From Gimesia fumaroli (lineage in GTDB: Bacteria > Planctomycetota > Planctomycetia > Planctomycetales > Planctomycetaceae): DNA of 64,000 nucleotides. Of this stretch, positions 46,282 through 54,609 are shown piece by piece; the first letter of the stretch is position 1, and the number at the start of each line of letters is the position of its first letter. The stretch lies in the NCBI RefSeq assembly GCF_007754425.1, contig NZ_CP037452.1:1149501-1213500 (forward strand). The letters run 5' to 3'. The notes below the pieces were generated by a model. It had not been told where the DNA came from and ran no database searches. It saw only the letters and a list, made by a program, of their open reading frames with translations. Made by a program: the position numbers and the translations under genes.

Positions 46282-46456
46282 ATTCTGCTGACTGTCTGAG
46301 TTGGGAGGGATTTCACTGTTGGCTGTTTTTTGTCTTACTCCGCTATAACCGGACTGATCGTTTTTTCTGGAAGAGTCGCATCAGAGAATCATGAAATTGG
46401 TTTTCGAAGTTCAATTTAAGACCGTGCCTGCTTTTTCTCAAAGATAGATTTACTTG

Positions 46457-46485
46457 GATGATCCCGAGTTTGAACGGTAATCATC
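46457..46485 (+). promoter_or_regulatory. Competing short stems in the HDOD leader
   Basis: GATGAT (46457-46462) can pair with ATCATC (46480-46485), and CCCGA (46463-46467) with TCGGG (46484-46488), the latter followed by TTTTCT. The two pairings exclude each other, a layout that could form a weak attenuator. The stems are short. Confidence 0.25.
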
Positions 46486-46534
46486 GGGTTTTCTAACTGA
46501 GAAACGATAGCAACAACAAAAAAAGAGGACGGTC

Positions 46535-47398
46535 ATGTTAGTAGATAATCGAGTAGACCCCATTGATCTTGCTGATGCATTTGTACAACGTTTGGACCGA
46601 TTACACTCTGCTCCGAAAGTCGCGCAACAGGTTTTGCAGTTAACGCGTGATCCCAACAGTAACATTGATGATATTGTGAAATGTGTCGAGCATGATCCAG
46701 GCTTGGCTGCCAAAATTCTGCAGGTCGTGAATTCATCCAAGTATGGCGTAGCCCGTCAGATTACGAGCATCAAACATGGCGTTTCCTATCTGGGAAAAGA
46801 CGCGATTCGGATGTTGACGATCAGCTTTTCGATGGTGGAGTCGCTGACGAAACGAAGTAAAGGTCGCATCTTTTGTGACTATTGGCAACGTGCGTTGACG
46901 ATTGCTTCGATCTCCTCTTATCTGGCCGATCACCATAAGTGTCTGAAAAAGGACGAAGCCTACACCGCAGGTTTGTTAGCCGATGTGGGAATTCTTGTGT
47001 TTTCCCAGGTCGAACGCGAACAATACAGTCTGATTTATGAGAGCTACCCGCATGGCGAAGCGCTGATCACGGGAGAACGCCAGTATTTTGGTTTTGATCA
47101 TGCTTTGCTGGGAGCACGGCTGTTGGATCATTGGGATATTCCCGTGGAAATCGTGACCGCCGTCGAAAACCATCATGACACAAACCAGCATGGTTGTCCT
47201 CTGGGGGTTGCTTTGCGAACAGGGACTCTGCTCGCTGGCTCATTATGGAATATCGCATCAGAAGAGTATCTGGAAGCCGAAGATATCCTGCTCTCGTTTT
47301 TTGATCTTGATGAAGCACAGATCCAGAAATTAATTGCAGACTGTAAGCAAGATATTGCAGAGAGTGCCGAGTTCTTCGGAGTCAATCTGGAAGGGTGA
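46535..47398 (+). CDS. HDOD domain protein
   Basis: 287 residues (AAAGAGG upstream of the ATG). The HDOD domain runs through most of the protein: SAPKVAQQVLQLTRDPNSNIDDIV, then HDPGLAAKILQVVNSSKYG, then SIKHGVSYLGKDAIRML, and ALLGARLLDHWDIPVEIVTAVENHHD. HDOD resembles the HD hydrolase fold but usually lacks the catalytic His-Asp set, and acts in signalling, often with two-component or cyclic-dinucleotide systems. No output domain is fused. The protein is likely cytosolic and follows the KaiC-like ATPase with 253 bp between. Confidence 0.88.
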   Translation: MLVDNRVDPIDLADAFVQRLDRLHSAPKVAQQVLQLTRDPNSNIDDIVKCVEHDPGLAAKILQVVNSSKYGVARQITSIKHGVSYLGKDAIRMLTISFSMVESLTKRSKGRIFCDYWQRALTIASISSYLADHHKCLKKDEAYTAGLLADVGILVFSQVEREQYSLIYESYPHGEALITGERQYFGFDHALLGARLLDHWDIPVEIVTAVENHHDTNQHGCPLGVALRTGTLLAGSLWNIASEEYLEAEDILLSFFDLDEAQIQKLIADCKQDIAESAEFFGVNLEG

Positions 47399-47404
47399 AA
47401 TTTT

Positions 47405-48073
47405 CTACCTCTTTTTTTTCTTTTGCCCAGTTTCTGTTTCATAAGCCTGCTTAATTGCCTGGATCAATTCTGTCTCGGTGTAGATGTAGCTCGTGGGTTG
47501 GTTAAATCCCTTGCCTGTCTTCGCCTGAGACAGGTACTTGCCGAGATTTTTCCCGCCTTTGGTGGTTGTCATGTATTCAATCATCGTGAAGCCACCCGGG
47601 GAATTGATAAAGTCCCGGATATTGCGTTTGCCATAAGGCATGGCCATCAGGCGGTCGAGGCGATCATAGCCTCCCGGCATTCGGGAAACGCGGCGCATAA
47701 ACTTGAGTCCCTTCGGGGTACTCAATTGTCGTGAGAGATAATCAGTCTCTGCATGGATTCGTTTCAGAATATTTTTCTCTTCTTTGACGGTCCAATCCGC
47801 TTTCTGCAGCTGCCTGAAGAGAGGCTTGATTTTGTTGCGGGTGATAAAATCGCCCGGTTGGTAGCCTTTCCAGCCCGTAAAGTAATTCTGGACGATGGTG
47901 AGCACTTCTTCCAAAGGAGGCATTTCCTTTGATCCGGGAGTTTCGGGGACGATTTCCGGTAATGCCTCCTTTTCCTGCCCCTTTTTCTTCGGGTCTGCTG
48001 CAAAGACGGGCGTTGTCAGAACCAGGACGGCGATGATTAAGCCGCTGAATCGCTGATTGAGAAAAAATGGCAT
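47405..48073 (-). CDS. Exported protein of unknown function
   Basis: 222 residues from the ATG at 48073, eleven bases after an AGGAG site; the GTG at 48085 overlaps that site and is unlikely. A signal peptide ends near residue 25 (VFAADPKKKG). The mature part is basic, with a Pro/Glu stretch, then a helical domain rich in Arg, Lys and Met (RRVSRMPGGYDRLDRLMAMPYGKRN, then YMTTTKGGKNLGKYLSQAKTG). It ends in a run of Lys/Arg. I do not recognise the family. It is convergent with the HDOD gene (6 bp between ends) and divergent from csrA. Confidence 0.7.
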   Translation of the reverse strand: MPFFLNQRFSGLIIAVLVLTTPVFAADPKKKGQEKEALPEIVPETPGSKEMPPLEEVLTIVQNYFTGWKGYQPGDFITRNKIKPLFRQLQKADWTVKEEKNILKRIHAETDYLSRQLSTPKGLKFMRRVSRMPGGYDRLDRLMAMPYGKRNIRDFINSPGGFTMIEYMTTTKGGKNLGKYLSQAKTGKGFNQPTSYIYTETELIQAIKQAYETETGQKKKKR

Positions 48074-48392
48074 CAGTGGGTGCACTCCTGAAAGGTGACT
48101 CGGATAAGAAGACGGCTCTCAATGTGTATCGACCAGATCTTTCACTCAGTCCCAGACGAAAAGAATGATCGATTTGGCGAAACTGCTATCATAAGTTTAC
48201 CCTGCTGTAGCAAAATGCGCTGTTTTTTTGTGGCAAAAGTGTATTGTCTTGCGTTATTGAATTGTGTGAGTTCAAAATAGGAAGTTTTGTGGTGATAGAT
48301 GAGAGACAGGGTTCTTTCATGAAACTTTAAGGGTTATGATAATTATTTTAAATTTTCTGGATTTTCTGCCAACTGGAACCAGGTTTGCTGCG

Positions 48393-48398
48393 TATAAT
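48393..48398 (+). promoter_or_regulatory. -10 element upstream of csrA
   Basis: A perfect TATAAT at 48393-48398 has no good -35 at 17 bp, and only a partial extended -10 (TGCG just before). A start near 48405 would give a leader of about 86 nt before csrA. Confidence 0.4.
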
Positions 48399-48457
48399 TA
48401 ATAGTGAGATGGATGTAACTCGCTAATTTCTGAAATGTCAGGGCCGGTTAATTTTTC

Positions 48458-48482
48458 AAAGGAATGTACCCCGAAGAAAGGA
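48458..48482 (+). promoter_or_regulatory. Two AAAGGA motifs in the csrA leader, possible CsrA sites
   Basis: AAAGGA occurs at 48458-48463 and again at 48477-48482, the second forming the ribosome-binding site. They are 19 nt apart, within the range a CsrA dimer can bridge. GGA is the core of CsrA binding, so the arrangement is compatible with autogenous repression. Neither copy is in an obvious hairpin. Confidence 0.4.
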
Positions 48483-48490
48483 GTCCATCA

Positions 48491-48709
48491 ATGTTAGTAC
48501 TGACGAGACGCAAGGATGAAGAGATCCTGATTAATGGCAACATTTCTGTCAAAGTGCTATCTGTTAAGGGAAACCGAGTTCGCCTGGGAGTTGAAGCTCC
48601 TGATGACGTGCAGGTGAATCGAGCTGAGATCCAAAAGTTTCTGGGACAGTTTGAAGTCGAGATGGAGAAGAAGACCGAGCGAGTTCCCGTTCAGAGCTGT
48701 GGTTTCTGA
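48491..48709 (+). CDS. csrA: Carbon storage regulator CsrA
   Basis: 72 residues from the ATG at 48491 with AAAGGAG upstream. CsrA (RsmA) is a dimeric RNA-binding protein that blocks or stabilises mRNAs at GGA motifs. The family start MLVLTRRKDEEILINGNISV is intact, followed by VKVLSVKGNRVRLGVEAPDDVQVNRAEI, containing the RNA-contact residues. A 15-residue tail (KKTERVPVQSCGF) extends beyond the fold. It precedes the flagellar genes and is probably involved in their control, as in other phyla. No fliW is seen next to it. Confidence 0.96.
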   Translation: MLVLTRRKDEEILINGNISVKVLSVKGNRVRLGVEAPDDVQVNRAEIQKFLGQFEVEMEKKTERVPVQSCGF

Positions 48710-48730
48710 GCAATCAACCGGGTTGCTCAG
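48706..48730 (+). terminator. Hairpin overlapping the csrA stop
   Basis: CTGAGCAA (48706-48713) pairs perfectly with TTGCTCAG (48723-48730) around a 9-nt loop, starting at the stop codon. No T run follows. It could be a 3'-end stabiliser or a weak terminator. Confidence 0.4.
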
Positions 48731-48853
48731 CCGACTCTCTGGTCGCTGATTGATCAGTCATGATTCGTATGGCTGGTCTTCCAGGAACGTGTAAATGGAC
48801 TTTTCTTTTCCGTTTTCACGATACGGCCCGAGTGTTTTTACCTACCCCCTTAA

Positions 48854-48877
48854 ATGCCCCATTTTTACCAGGGGCAT
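48854..48877 (+). promoter_or_regulatory. GC-rich hairpin in the csrA-flgF gap
   Basis: ATGCCCC (48854-48860) pairs with GGGGCAT (48871-48877). A second, smaller stem CCCAT/ATGGG (48931-48935 with 48940-48944) lies downstream and ends at GGGAGGA. The 422-bp gap holds no gene I can support. Confidence 0.4.
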
Positions 48878-49035
48878 CCTGTAATACGTTCGAATACCAG
48901 CATTTGCTTTGAGCCAGGCCATTAATGCTGCCCATAAAAATGGGAGGAAAAGCTATTTTTCTTTCTCATGGATGTGAAAATGGGGTGTATGGTCTAAATT
49001 TTCCGATTAAATTAAAGATGCCTGTTAAAGAGGTC

Positions 49036-49065
49036 CGATAGACTTAAGGGGGGAAGTGTCTATCG
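49036..49065 (+). promoter_or_regulatory. Hairpin with GGA loop upstream of flgF, candidate CsrA target
   Basis: CGATAGAC (49036-49043) and GTCTATCG (49058-49065) form a perfect 8-bp stem. The 14-nt loop TTAAGGGGGGAAGT contains GGA, the CsrA core, presented in a loop as CsrA prefers. It is 66 nt before the flgF start and 330 nt after csrA. Confidence 0.45.
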
Positions 49066-49131
49066 AAACTCATTGTTCTCGTTGCCTTCAGATTGAGAAG
49101 TCTGTTTCAGCGGTTCAAGTCAGGTATCAAG

Positions 49132-49905
49132 ATGATTTACGGCATGTACCTCTCAGCACAGGGAGCCGATGCAAATTCGGTTCGGCTCGATGTGCTCTCG
49201 AACAATATGGCGAACGCAAACACGACATCATTTAAACGTGATGTTCCGTTGTTTCGTATGAATCCTCCTCGAGATGAAAAGCAGGGGAACCTGAATCCGT
49301 TGCCCGGTGATTTAGAGAATCATACCGGCGGCATTACTCTGGAAGCCATTACAACAGACTTTGGAAATGGCTCTCTGATACCAACCGAAGGCGAATTTGA
49401 CATCGCGCTCAAAGGTCCTGGTTTTTTTCAGGTTGGGAACAGGCAAGAATCCTTTCTGACTCGCAACGGATCGCTTTCCGTTGACGCTGATCGACGTCTC
49501 GTGACAGCAGACCAGGGGCTCCCCATTCTCTCAAAAGATGGGAACCCGATCGAAATTCCTCCCGAAGCGGTGCACGTAGAGATTGCCACAGATGGGTCTG
49601 TCGTTCCTTTTGCCAGCGGCGGGCAGTCTTTAGGGCCCGTTGGTCAATTGGCGGTGATGATGCCTTCCTCGCTCGATGATTTAGTCAAAGTGGGGAACAG
49701 TCTTTACACGACTGCGGGGCGCGTTGATCCTTCAAAAGAAGCTGTGAATATTCAGCAGGGGTTTCTGGAAGCGTCCGGTACGAACTCAGTCGAAGAGATG
49801 ATGGAACTCGTCAGCACGACCCGGATGTTCGAATCCAATATCAACATGATCAAGTTACAGGATGATTCGTTGGGGCGATTACTGCAAAGTATGCCTCGCC
49901 GTTAA
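49132..49905 (+). CDS. flgF: Flagellar basal-body rod protein FlgF-like
   Basis: 257 residues from the ATG at 49132, which gives the family start MIYGMYLSAQGADANSVRLDVLSNNMANANTTSFKRD. An open frame 13 codons longer is less likely. N- and C-terminal D0 helices frame the middle domain: GSLIPTEGEFDIALKGPGFFQV is the typical distal-rod stretch, and VNIQQGFLEASGTNSVEEMMELVSTTRMFE the C-terminal block. FlgF is a proximal-to-distal rod component outside the membrane. The gene heads a compact cluster with flgG 71 bp downstream. FlgF and FlgG are similar, and the order and start motif favour this call. Confidence 0.85.
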   Translation: MIYGMYLSAQGADANSVRLDVLSNNMANANTTSFKRDVPLFRMNPPRDEKQGNLNPLPGDLENHTGGITLEAITTDFGNGSLIPTEGEFDIALKGPGFFQVGNRQESFLTRNGSLSVDADRRLVTADQGLPILSKDGNPIEIPPEAVHVEIATDGSVVPFASGGQSLGPVGQLAVMMPSSLDDLVKVGNSLYTTAGRVDPSKEAVNIQQGFLEASGTNSVEEMMELVSTTRMFESNINMIKLQDDSLGRLLQSMPRR

Positions 49906-49976
49906 GAAAACAGTTTAAGAATTAAGTGAACCTGATGTAATCCGTTACACAGGCTGTGGGAGTAAGGAGACGACCA

Positions 49977-50777
49977 ATGGCGATCAGAGCTTTATATACT
50001 AGTGCCTCGGGCATGGCTGTGAATGATTTCAATCTCGATACGATTGCCAACAATCTGGCCAATGCAGGTACGACTGCCTACAAGCAGAGCCGAGCGAATT
50101 TTGAAGACATTTTCTATGAGCACTTCAAGTTGCCTGGTGTGCAGGACAATGCCGGTAATATCACCCCCACAGGGATCAGTCTCGGTCTCGGGGCACGGGT
50201 TCAGAGTACGGAAGGTGACTTCAGCCAGGGATCTATCTTACCTACCGATGGTACATATGACATGGCGATTGTCGGCGATGGTTTCTTTCAGGTGAATGAC
50301 GGAACCCAGACACTTTATACCCGCGCCGGAAACTTTGCATTGAATGCGAATGGGAATATCGTAATGGCGTCTGCAGATAAAGGTTATCTGCTGGAGCCAA
50401 ACATTTCGATTCCCCAGGATGCGATCAATGTTTCAATCTCGGGAGATGGCGTTGTCAGTTATCAGCAGCAGGGATCAACTCAGATTCAGATTGCCGGCAA
50501 TATTCAAATTGCCAGATTTATTAACAATCAGGGTTTACTCCGACAGGGAGACAACCTGTTTACCGAAACAACGGGATCTGGAAATGCTCAGGTAGGCGAT
50601 CCGGGGACAGAAGGTCGAGGTCAGTTGCGTCAGGGATTTCTGGAACAATCGAATGTGGAACCAGTTCGTGAGTTAGTCGAACTGATCAAAACGCAGAGAA
50701 ATTTTGAATTGAACAGTCAGGTAGTTCAGGCAGCAGACCAGGCTTTACAGACTGTCGCCAACATGCGTCGTTTCTAA
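49977..50777 (+). CDS. flgG: Flagellar distal rod protein FlgG
   Basis: 266 residues from the ATG at 49977 with AAGGAG upstream. FlgG polymerises into the distal rod, the drive shaft passing through the P and L rings. The start MAIRALYTSASGMAVNDFNLDTIANNLANAGTTAYKQSRANFEDI is diagnostic. The middle has GISLGLGARVQSTEGDFSQG and YDMAIVGDGFFQV. The C-terminus RQGFLEQSNVEPVRELVELIKTQRNFELNSQVVQAADQALQTV is typical. The length is normal. It lies between flgF and flgA. Confidence 0.95.
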   Translation: MAIRALYTSASGMAVNDFNLDTIANNLANAGTTAYKQSRANFEDIFYEHFKLPGVQDNAGNITPTGISLGLGARVQSTEGDFSQGSILPTDGTYDMAIVGDGFFQVNDGTQTLYTRAGNFALNANGNIVMASADKGYLLEPNISIPQDAINVSISGDGVVSYQQQGSTQIQIAGNIQIARFINNQGLLRQGDNLFTETTGSGNAQVGDPGTEGRGQLRQGFLEQSNVEPVRELVELIKTQRNFELNSQVVQAADQALQTVANMRRF

Positions 50778-50798
50778 TCTGATCATACTCCAATATTA
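49977..50798 (+). other. Placement note: flgG region extends to short gap before flgA
   Basis: flgG occupies 49977-50777 and is listed separately. The remaining bases to the flgA start at 50821 are AT-rich and hold no clear ribosome-binding site, so flgA may depend on translation of flgG. Confidence 0.3.
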
Positions 50799-50820
50799 CC
50801 AATACAAAGTTTATATTTTT

Positions 50821-51969
50821 ATGTCTCGTTTTTGGATCAATTCGTGTTTGAGCTGTTTACTGGTCTTCTGCTGTTTGAGCAGAGGAGCCGAGTTGAACGC
50901 GGAGATCCTGCGACTAAAGTCGGCAGCTGTTGTTGATTCACCGATTGTACGTCTGGGAGACGTTGCCGATGTTCTGAATGCCGATCCGGAACAGGCTGCC
51001 CGCATGGAGCAGATGACTTTGTTGCCCGCACCATCAAAGGGACGAACTCGTGTGATCACCATATCTGAGATTCGCAGTCGATTGCAGGCACTGGGTGTGG
51101 ATCTCAGTCGGCTGGAACTGACGGGAAGGAGTCAGGTACGCGTTACTTTGAAAGAGGCATCCAAAACGGCAGCCGCGAATCCTGTGACAACACAACAGAG
51201 CATTCAAAAAGCAGAAGAAAAAGTACAACTGGCATTGTCAGGCTGGATCAAGCGATATTACCCCGATGCGAGTGCTTTTACACTTACTATACGGGTTCAG
51301 CCAGTAGATGCTCCAGTGATTCTTTCCAATCGCGCCGATACATTTCGGTTTCCTGATCTGAACCGGTTTGCGGAGACAGAGCAGGTTGTTAGCCTGAATT
51401 TTCTTGATACTCAGGGGACGGTACGTCAGGTACGCGTTTTTTGTCGGATCCAAAATGTACCCGAAATTCTGGCAGCCAAGTATTCCTTGAATAAAGGGAC
51501 CGTGATTCGGGCAGATGATCTAGTGTGGGTCAGACCTGAGAAAAACCAGGAAGGCATCACTGATCCCCGGTTGGTTATTGGTCGGGAACTGACACGGACG
51601 GTGCACCAGTCGAATGTGATGCGGAGCCAGGATCTGATGGAAGTGCCTCTGGTACGTGATAATGCCATCGTGACGGTCTATGCACGACGTGGTGGGATTA
51701 GCGTCAAACGAGAAATGCGAGCACGCGGCACGGGTGGGATGGGTGACTCCATCACTCTGATTGCCCTCGAAGGCCGCGATCGTTTGGCGGCGACCATTAC
51801 TGGTTACAATCAAGCCGAAGTCAATTACCGGCCTGCCAGTGAAATCCAACGTTCAGCAGGAATTCAGTTCATTTCGGGGACGGCAGAACCGAGTGGAAGT
51901 ATTCAGCGTACCGGTGGACTCCGTAAGACAACGAGACCAGTGATTCGAAGAGGGGGAATTCGAAGATGA
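50821..51969 (+). CDS. flgA: Flagellar P-ring assembly chaperone FlgA
   Basis: 382 residues, longer than the usual 220-330. A signal peptide (about 1-22) sends it to the periplasm. An N-terminal extension (ILRLKSAAVVDSPIVRLGDVADVL) is followed by a SAF domain (LAAKYSLNKGTVIRADDLVWVRPEKNQ, DPRLVIGRELTRTVHQSNVMRSQDLMEVPLV, then VYARRGGISVKREMRARGTGGMGDSITL). FlgA is the periplasmic chaperone for FlgI. The C-terminal 40 residues are basic and Ser/Gly-rich. No ribosome-binding site precedes the ATG. The stop overlaps the flgH start (ATGA). Confidence 0.9.
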   Translation: MSRFWINSCLSCLLVFCCLSRGAELNAEILRLKSAAVVDSPIVRLGDVADVLNADPEQAARMEQMTLLPAPSKGRTRVITISEIRSRLQALGVDLSRLELTGRSQVRVTLKEASKTAAANPVTTQQSIQKAEEKVQLALSGWIKRYYPDASAFTLTIRVQPVDAPVILSNRADTFRFPDLNRFAETEQVVSLNFLDTQGTVRQVRVFCRIQNVPEILAAKYSLNKGTVIRADDLVWVRPEKNQEGITDPRLVIGRELTRTVHQSNVMRSQDLMEVPLVRDNAIVTVYARRGGISVKREMRARGTGGMGDSITLIALEGRDRLAATITGYNQAEVNYRPASEIQRSAGIQFISGTAEPSGSIQRTGGLRKTTRPVIRRGGIRR

Positions 51970-52913
51970 AGCGCAATAGCACAAAGCGACAATCTGTTAT
52001 AGATATTCATGGAATCAGAGAGCGAATCTGTCAACGGCAAGGGCTGTCGGCAGTATTACGGGAGGCGATTTCCCTGGGATGTATCGTATTGTTTTGTTCC
52101 TCAGTTGCTCAGGCACAATCTCCAGCAGTGCCGGGAGCAGTTGAAGCAAATCCGAACACGACAACTCGATCATCCCAGGGTACTTCCGCCGCCAATGATT
52201 CAGGGCAAATACAATCACCCAGAATCAAGCGACAGAGGCAAACGGAACGAGTGGCAGCCCAGGTGGATGAGTTCGGGTTTTCATCCGAGCCACTGAAGCT
52301 GACTTCTTCACTGGCAAACACGTTTGGCCAGGGAGATTTATACACGTCCTCTCGCAAACCGCCGTTGATTCGGGATTATTCTCTGATCTATGTACCGGCT
52401 CCGGAACCGATTGTTGTGAAAGTTCACGATATCATTTCGATTCTGGTTGATGAAAAATCGAGTGTAACAGTCGATTCCCGCTTTAACCGGAATCGTACTG
52501 AGACATTGAAAGCCGAGTTGAAAGAATTCATGCGGATCAATGAAATGGGCAACCTGGCACCAGCTGCCTTGAACAGCCCGAAAATCGATACTCAGTTGCA
52601 GGGCCGATTACAGAGTACCGGTCAGTTGGCAGACCGTGAAGGGATTCAATATCGCATCGCGGCGATCGTTGTTGATATTCGACCGAACGGGAATCTGATT
52701 CTGGAAGCCCGTAAAAGCATTCGTACGAATCGCGATGTCTGGGAGTATCGTTTGACGGGAGAAATTCGCAGTAAAGATGTAAACCGTGACAATACGGCGT
52801 TAAGCGAAAATATTGCGAATCTGAATATTGAGAAACATCAGCGAGGTAAAGTCTATCAGAGTACGAAGCGTCCCTGGGGCGTTGTGTTGTACGACTGGTT
52901 CTTTCCTTTTTAA
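51966..52913 (+). CDS. flgH: Flagellar L-ring protein FlgH
   Basis: 315 residues. The ATG overlaps the flgA stop, showing translational coupling. The signal segment (ISLGCIVLFCSSVAQAQ) lacks a canonical lipobox, unlike most FlgH, so processing by signal peptidase I after AQA is the better guess. A Thr/Ser/Gln-rich stretch precedes the FlgH core: YVPAPEPIVVKVHDIISILVDEKSSVTVDS, LQSTGQLADREGIQYRIAAIVVDIRPNGNLILEARKSI and LTGEIRSKDVNRDNTALSENIANLNI. FlgH forms the outer-membrane ring around the rod. The C-terminus WGVVLYDWFFPF is normal. Confidence 0.93.
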   Translation: MKRNSTKRQSVIDIHGIRERICQRQGLSAVLREAISLGCIVLFCSSVAQAQSPAVPGAVEANPNTTTRSSQGTSAANDSGQIQSPRIKRQRQTERVAAQVDEFGFSSEPLKLTSSLANTFGQGDLYTSSRKPPLIRDYSLIYVPAPEPIVVKVHDIISILVDEKSSVTVDSRFNRNRTETLKAELKEFMRINEMGNLAPAALNSPKIDTQLQGRLQSTGQLADREGIQYRIAAIVVDIRPNGNLILEARKSIRTNRDVWEYRLTGEIRSKDVNRDNTALSENIANLNIEKHQRGKVYQSTKRPWGVVLYDWFFPF

Positions 52914-52951
52914 ACCAATGTTTTTATGTTGATCTACCTCGAGAAGGTGTT

Positions 52952-54034
52952 ATGAAAATCCGGCCATTCCAATCTGTTGTTATGCTGATTCTTTCAGTCT
53001 GTTTCCTGCAGTCTACTGCCACGGAACTCCGGGCGCGTACGCGAATCGAAAATATCTGTACTGTGTACGGAATGAAAGAAATCAAGTTGACAGGCATGGG
53101 GCTGGTAGTCGGTTTGGATGGAACCGGCGATGGAGGCAAAAATCTGCCAACCATTCGCAGCCTGGCAGCCGCATTGAAACATTTGAATAATCCGGTGGTT
53201 GATTTAAAAGACCTGGCTGCTGCTAATAATGTGGCGTTGGTCATGATCGAAGCCACTATCCCCTCAAGCGGAATTCGCAAAGGGCAGAAACTCGATTGTT
53301 TTGTCAGCTCGATGCTGGGGGCCAAAAGTTTGCGTGGCGGACGTTTGCTAGTCGCCCCAGTGGCGACTCCGGAAATCGGAAATGGGATCGGTGCCGGGCT
53401 CTGTTCGGGAGCGGTGATTCTGGAAGATGAAACCTCGCTGGCCACCGGCAAGATTATCAACGGACTGGTCATGGAACGGGATTTCGATCTTCCGTTTATT
53501 GATCGTAGAACACGTTCGATCACGCTGCTGGTAGACAGGCATCATGCCGGTTTTCATACCGCCAGTGAAGTCGCACGTGTGATTAACTCGGAATTCAGTT
53601 TCGAAGCGGGAAATCAGGCACTGGCGATTGCACAGGGGCCGGGAAGAGTTTTTATCCGGATTCCCAAACAGTACATGGAGTCGCCCGTCGAATTCGTAGC
53701 AGCCGTGATGGAAGTGGGCATTGATCGCCCCCATCAGCAGGCACGTGTTGTGGTGAATCCAAAATCACAAACGGTTGTTGTGACCGGTGAAGTGGAAATC
53801 AGTCCGGTCGTGATTTCACATAAGAATCTGACTGTGGGTGTAGGAAATGTTGAGGGGGGATTACCGGGAGGTTTTGTGCCTGTCGTTGATCAGCAGGGAC
53901 AACAGAGTACACAACGCCTGCAGCAGTTAGTCGAAGCTTTGAATCAATTGCGCGTTCCGACCGAAGATGTCATCAGCATCATTCGCGAGTTGCATCGTTC
54001 GGGAAAACTGCATGCCGAGTATGACGAGCATTGA
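52952..54034 (+). CDS. flgI: Flagellar P-ring protein FlgI
   Basis: 360 residues with a signal peptide (about 1-27) and GAGAAGG upstream of the ATG. FlgI forms the periplasmic P ring. The core has TGMGLVVGLDGTGDGGKNLPTIRSL, then VALVMIEATIPSSGIRKGQKLDCFVSSMLGAKSLRGG, and VVVNPKSQTVVVTGEVEISPVVISHKNLTV. The C-terminus LQQLVEALNQLRVPTEDVISIIRELHRSGKLHAEY is typical. Length and order are normal. It lies between flgH and flgJ. Confidence 0.95.
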   Translation: MKIRPFQSVVMLILSVCFLQSTATELRARTRIENICTVYGMKEIKLTGMGLVVGLDGTGDGGKNLPTIRSLAAALKHLNNPVVDLKDLAAANNVALVMIEATIPSSGIRKGQKLDCFVSSMLGAKSLRGGRLLVAPVATPEIGNGIGAGLCSGAVILEDETSLATGKIINGLVMERDFDLPFIDRRTRSITLLVDRHHAGFHTASEVARVINSEFSFEAGNQALAIAQGPGRVFIRIPKQYMESPVEFVAAVMEVGIDRPHQQARVVVNPKSQTVVVTGEVEISPVVISHKNLTVGVGNVEGGLPGGFVPVVDQQGQQSTQRLQQLVEALNQLRVPTEDVISIIRELHRSGKLHAEYDEH

Positions 54035-54094
54035 TCATCGCTGATGTTTTTAAATCTCCCGTTTGTTTAAACCTTTTTTCAGGGAAAACCAGTC

Positions 54095-54469
54095 ATGACC
54101 CCCTTGTCTGGAATTCAACCATCGCTCAACCAAACGACCTTATTATCAGAGGCGGCCAATGCGCCCAAGGGATTAGGTCAGGCAAACCAAAACTCTTCTG
54201 AACTGAAAGAGACATTTCAGGATTTTGTTGCCGGTACGTTTTACAAACAGATGTTCAAGGCGTTTCGGTCTGCCCAAAATAAGCCTGCCTATTTTCATGG
54301 CGGTCAGGCAGAAGAGATGTTTCAGGCTCAACTCGATCAGCAGATCTCAGAAGACCTTGCCAAAGGTCAGGGTGGTGCGTTCTCAGATACGCTGTTTTCG
54401 GCATTTTCGCGACAATTGAACGCACAATCTGTGCAATCGCTGGAAACCGCTCCCAGTGCAACACCTTAA
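54095..54469 (+). CDS. flgJ: FlgJ-type rod-binding protein (no muramidase domain)
   Basis: 124 residues. Only the rod-binding N-terminal domain is present: LKETFQDFVAGTFYKQMFKAFRSAQNKPAYFHGGQAEEMFQAQLDQQISEDLAKGQGGAFSDTLF, matching the FlgJ N-terminal family. The peptidoglycan hydrolase domain of enteric FlgJ is missing, as in many phyla, so a separate muramidase must open the wall. It sits 60 bp after flgI and 140 bp before flgN. Confidence 0.85.
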   Translation: MTPLSGIQPSLNQTTLLSEAANAPKGLGQANQNSSELKETFQDFVAGTFYKQMFKAFRSAQNKPAYFHGGQAEEMFQAQLDQQISEDLAKGQGGAFSDTLFSAFSRQLNAQSVQSLETAPSATP

Positions 54470-54609
54470 TTAGTCAGGTTTTACAACTCTAAAAAAGGAT
54501 TCTGGTTAAATCAGACGCGAGAGATGGATCGATTGTGCCGATTATAACGATAGGCGATTTTCTCCGCTCTGCGGGGCGGAATATGTAATCCGGGAGAAAG
54601 GGGGCTCCC

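Noticed and set aside
49013-49041. Sigma-28-like flagellar promoter (TAAA and TCCGATAG) before flgF
   Set aside because: The spacing is 17 where 15 is expected and the -10 has two mismatches; the bases also form the hairpin stem.
52924-53523. Minus-strand open frame of 199 codons opposite flgI
   Set aside because: It lies wholly within a confident flagellar gene and shows no domain or signal sequence.
54507-54544. GCCGATTA resembling a sigma-28 -10 before flgN
   Set aside because: The nearest TAAA is 26 bp upstream, which is too far for a functional pair.
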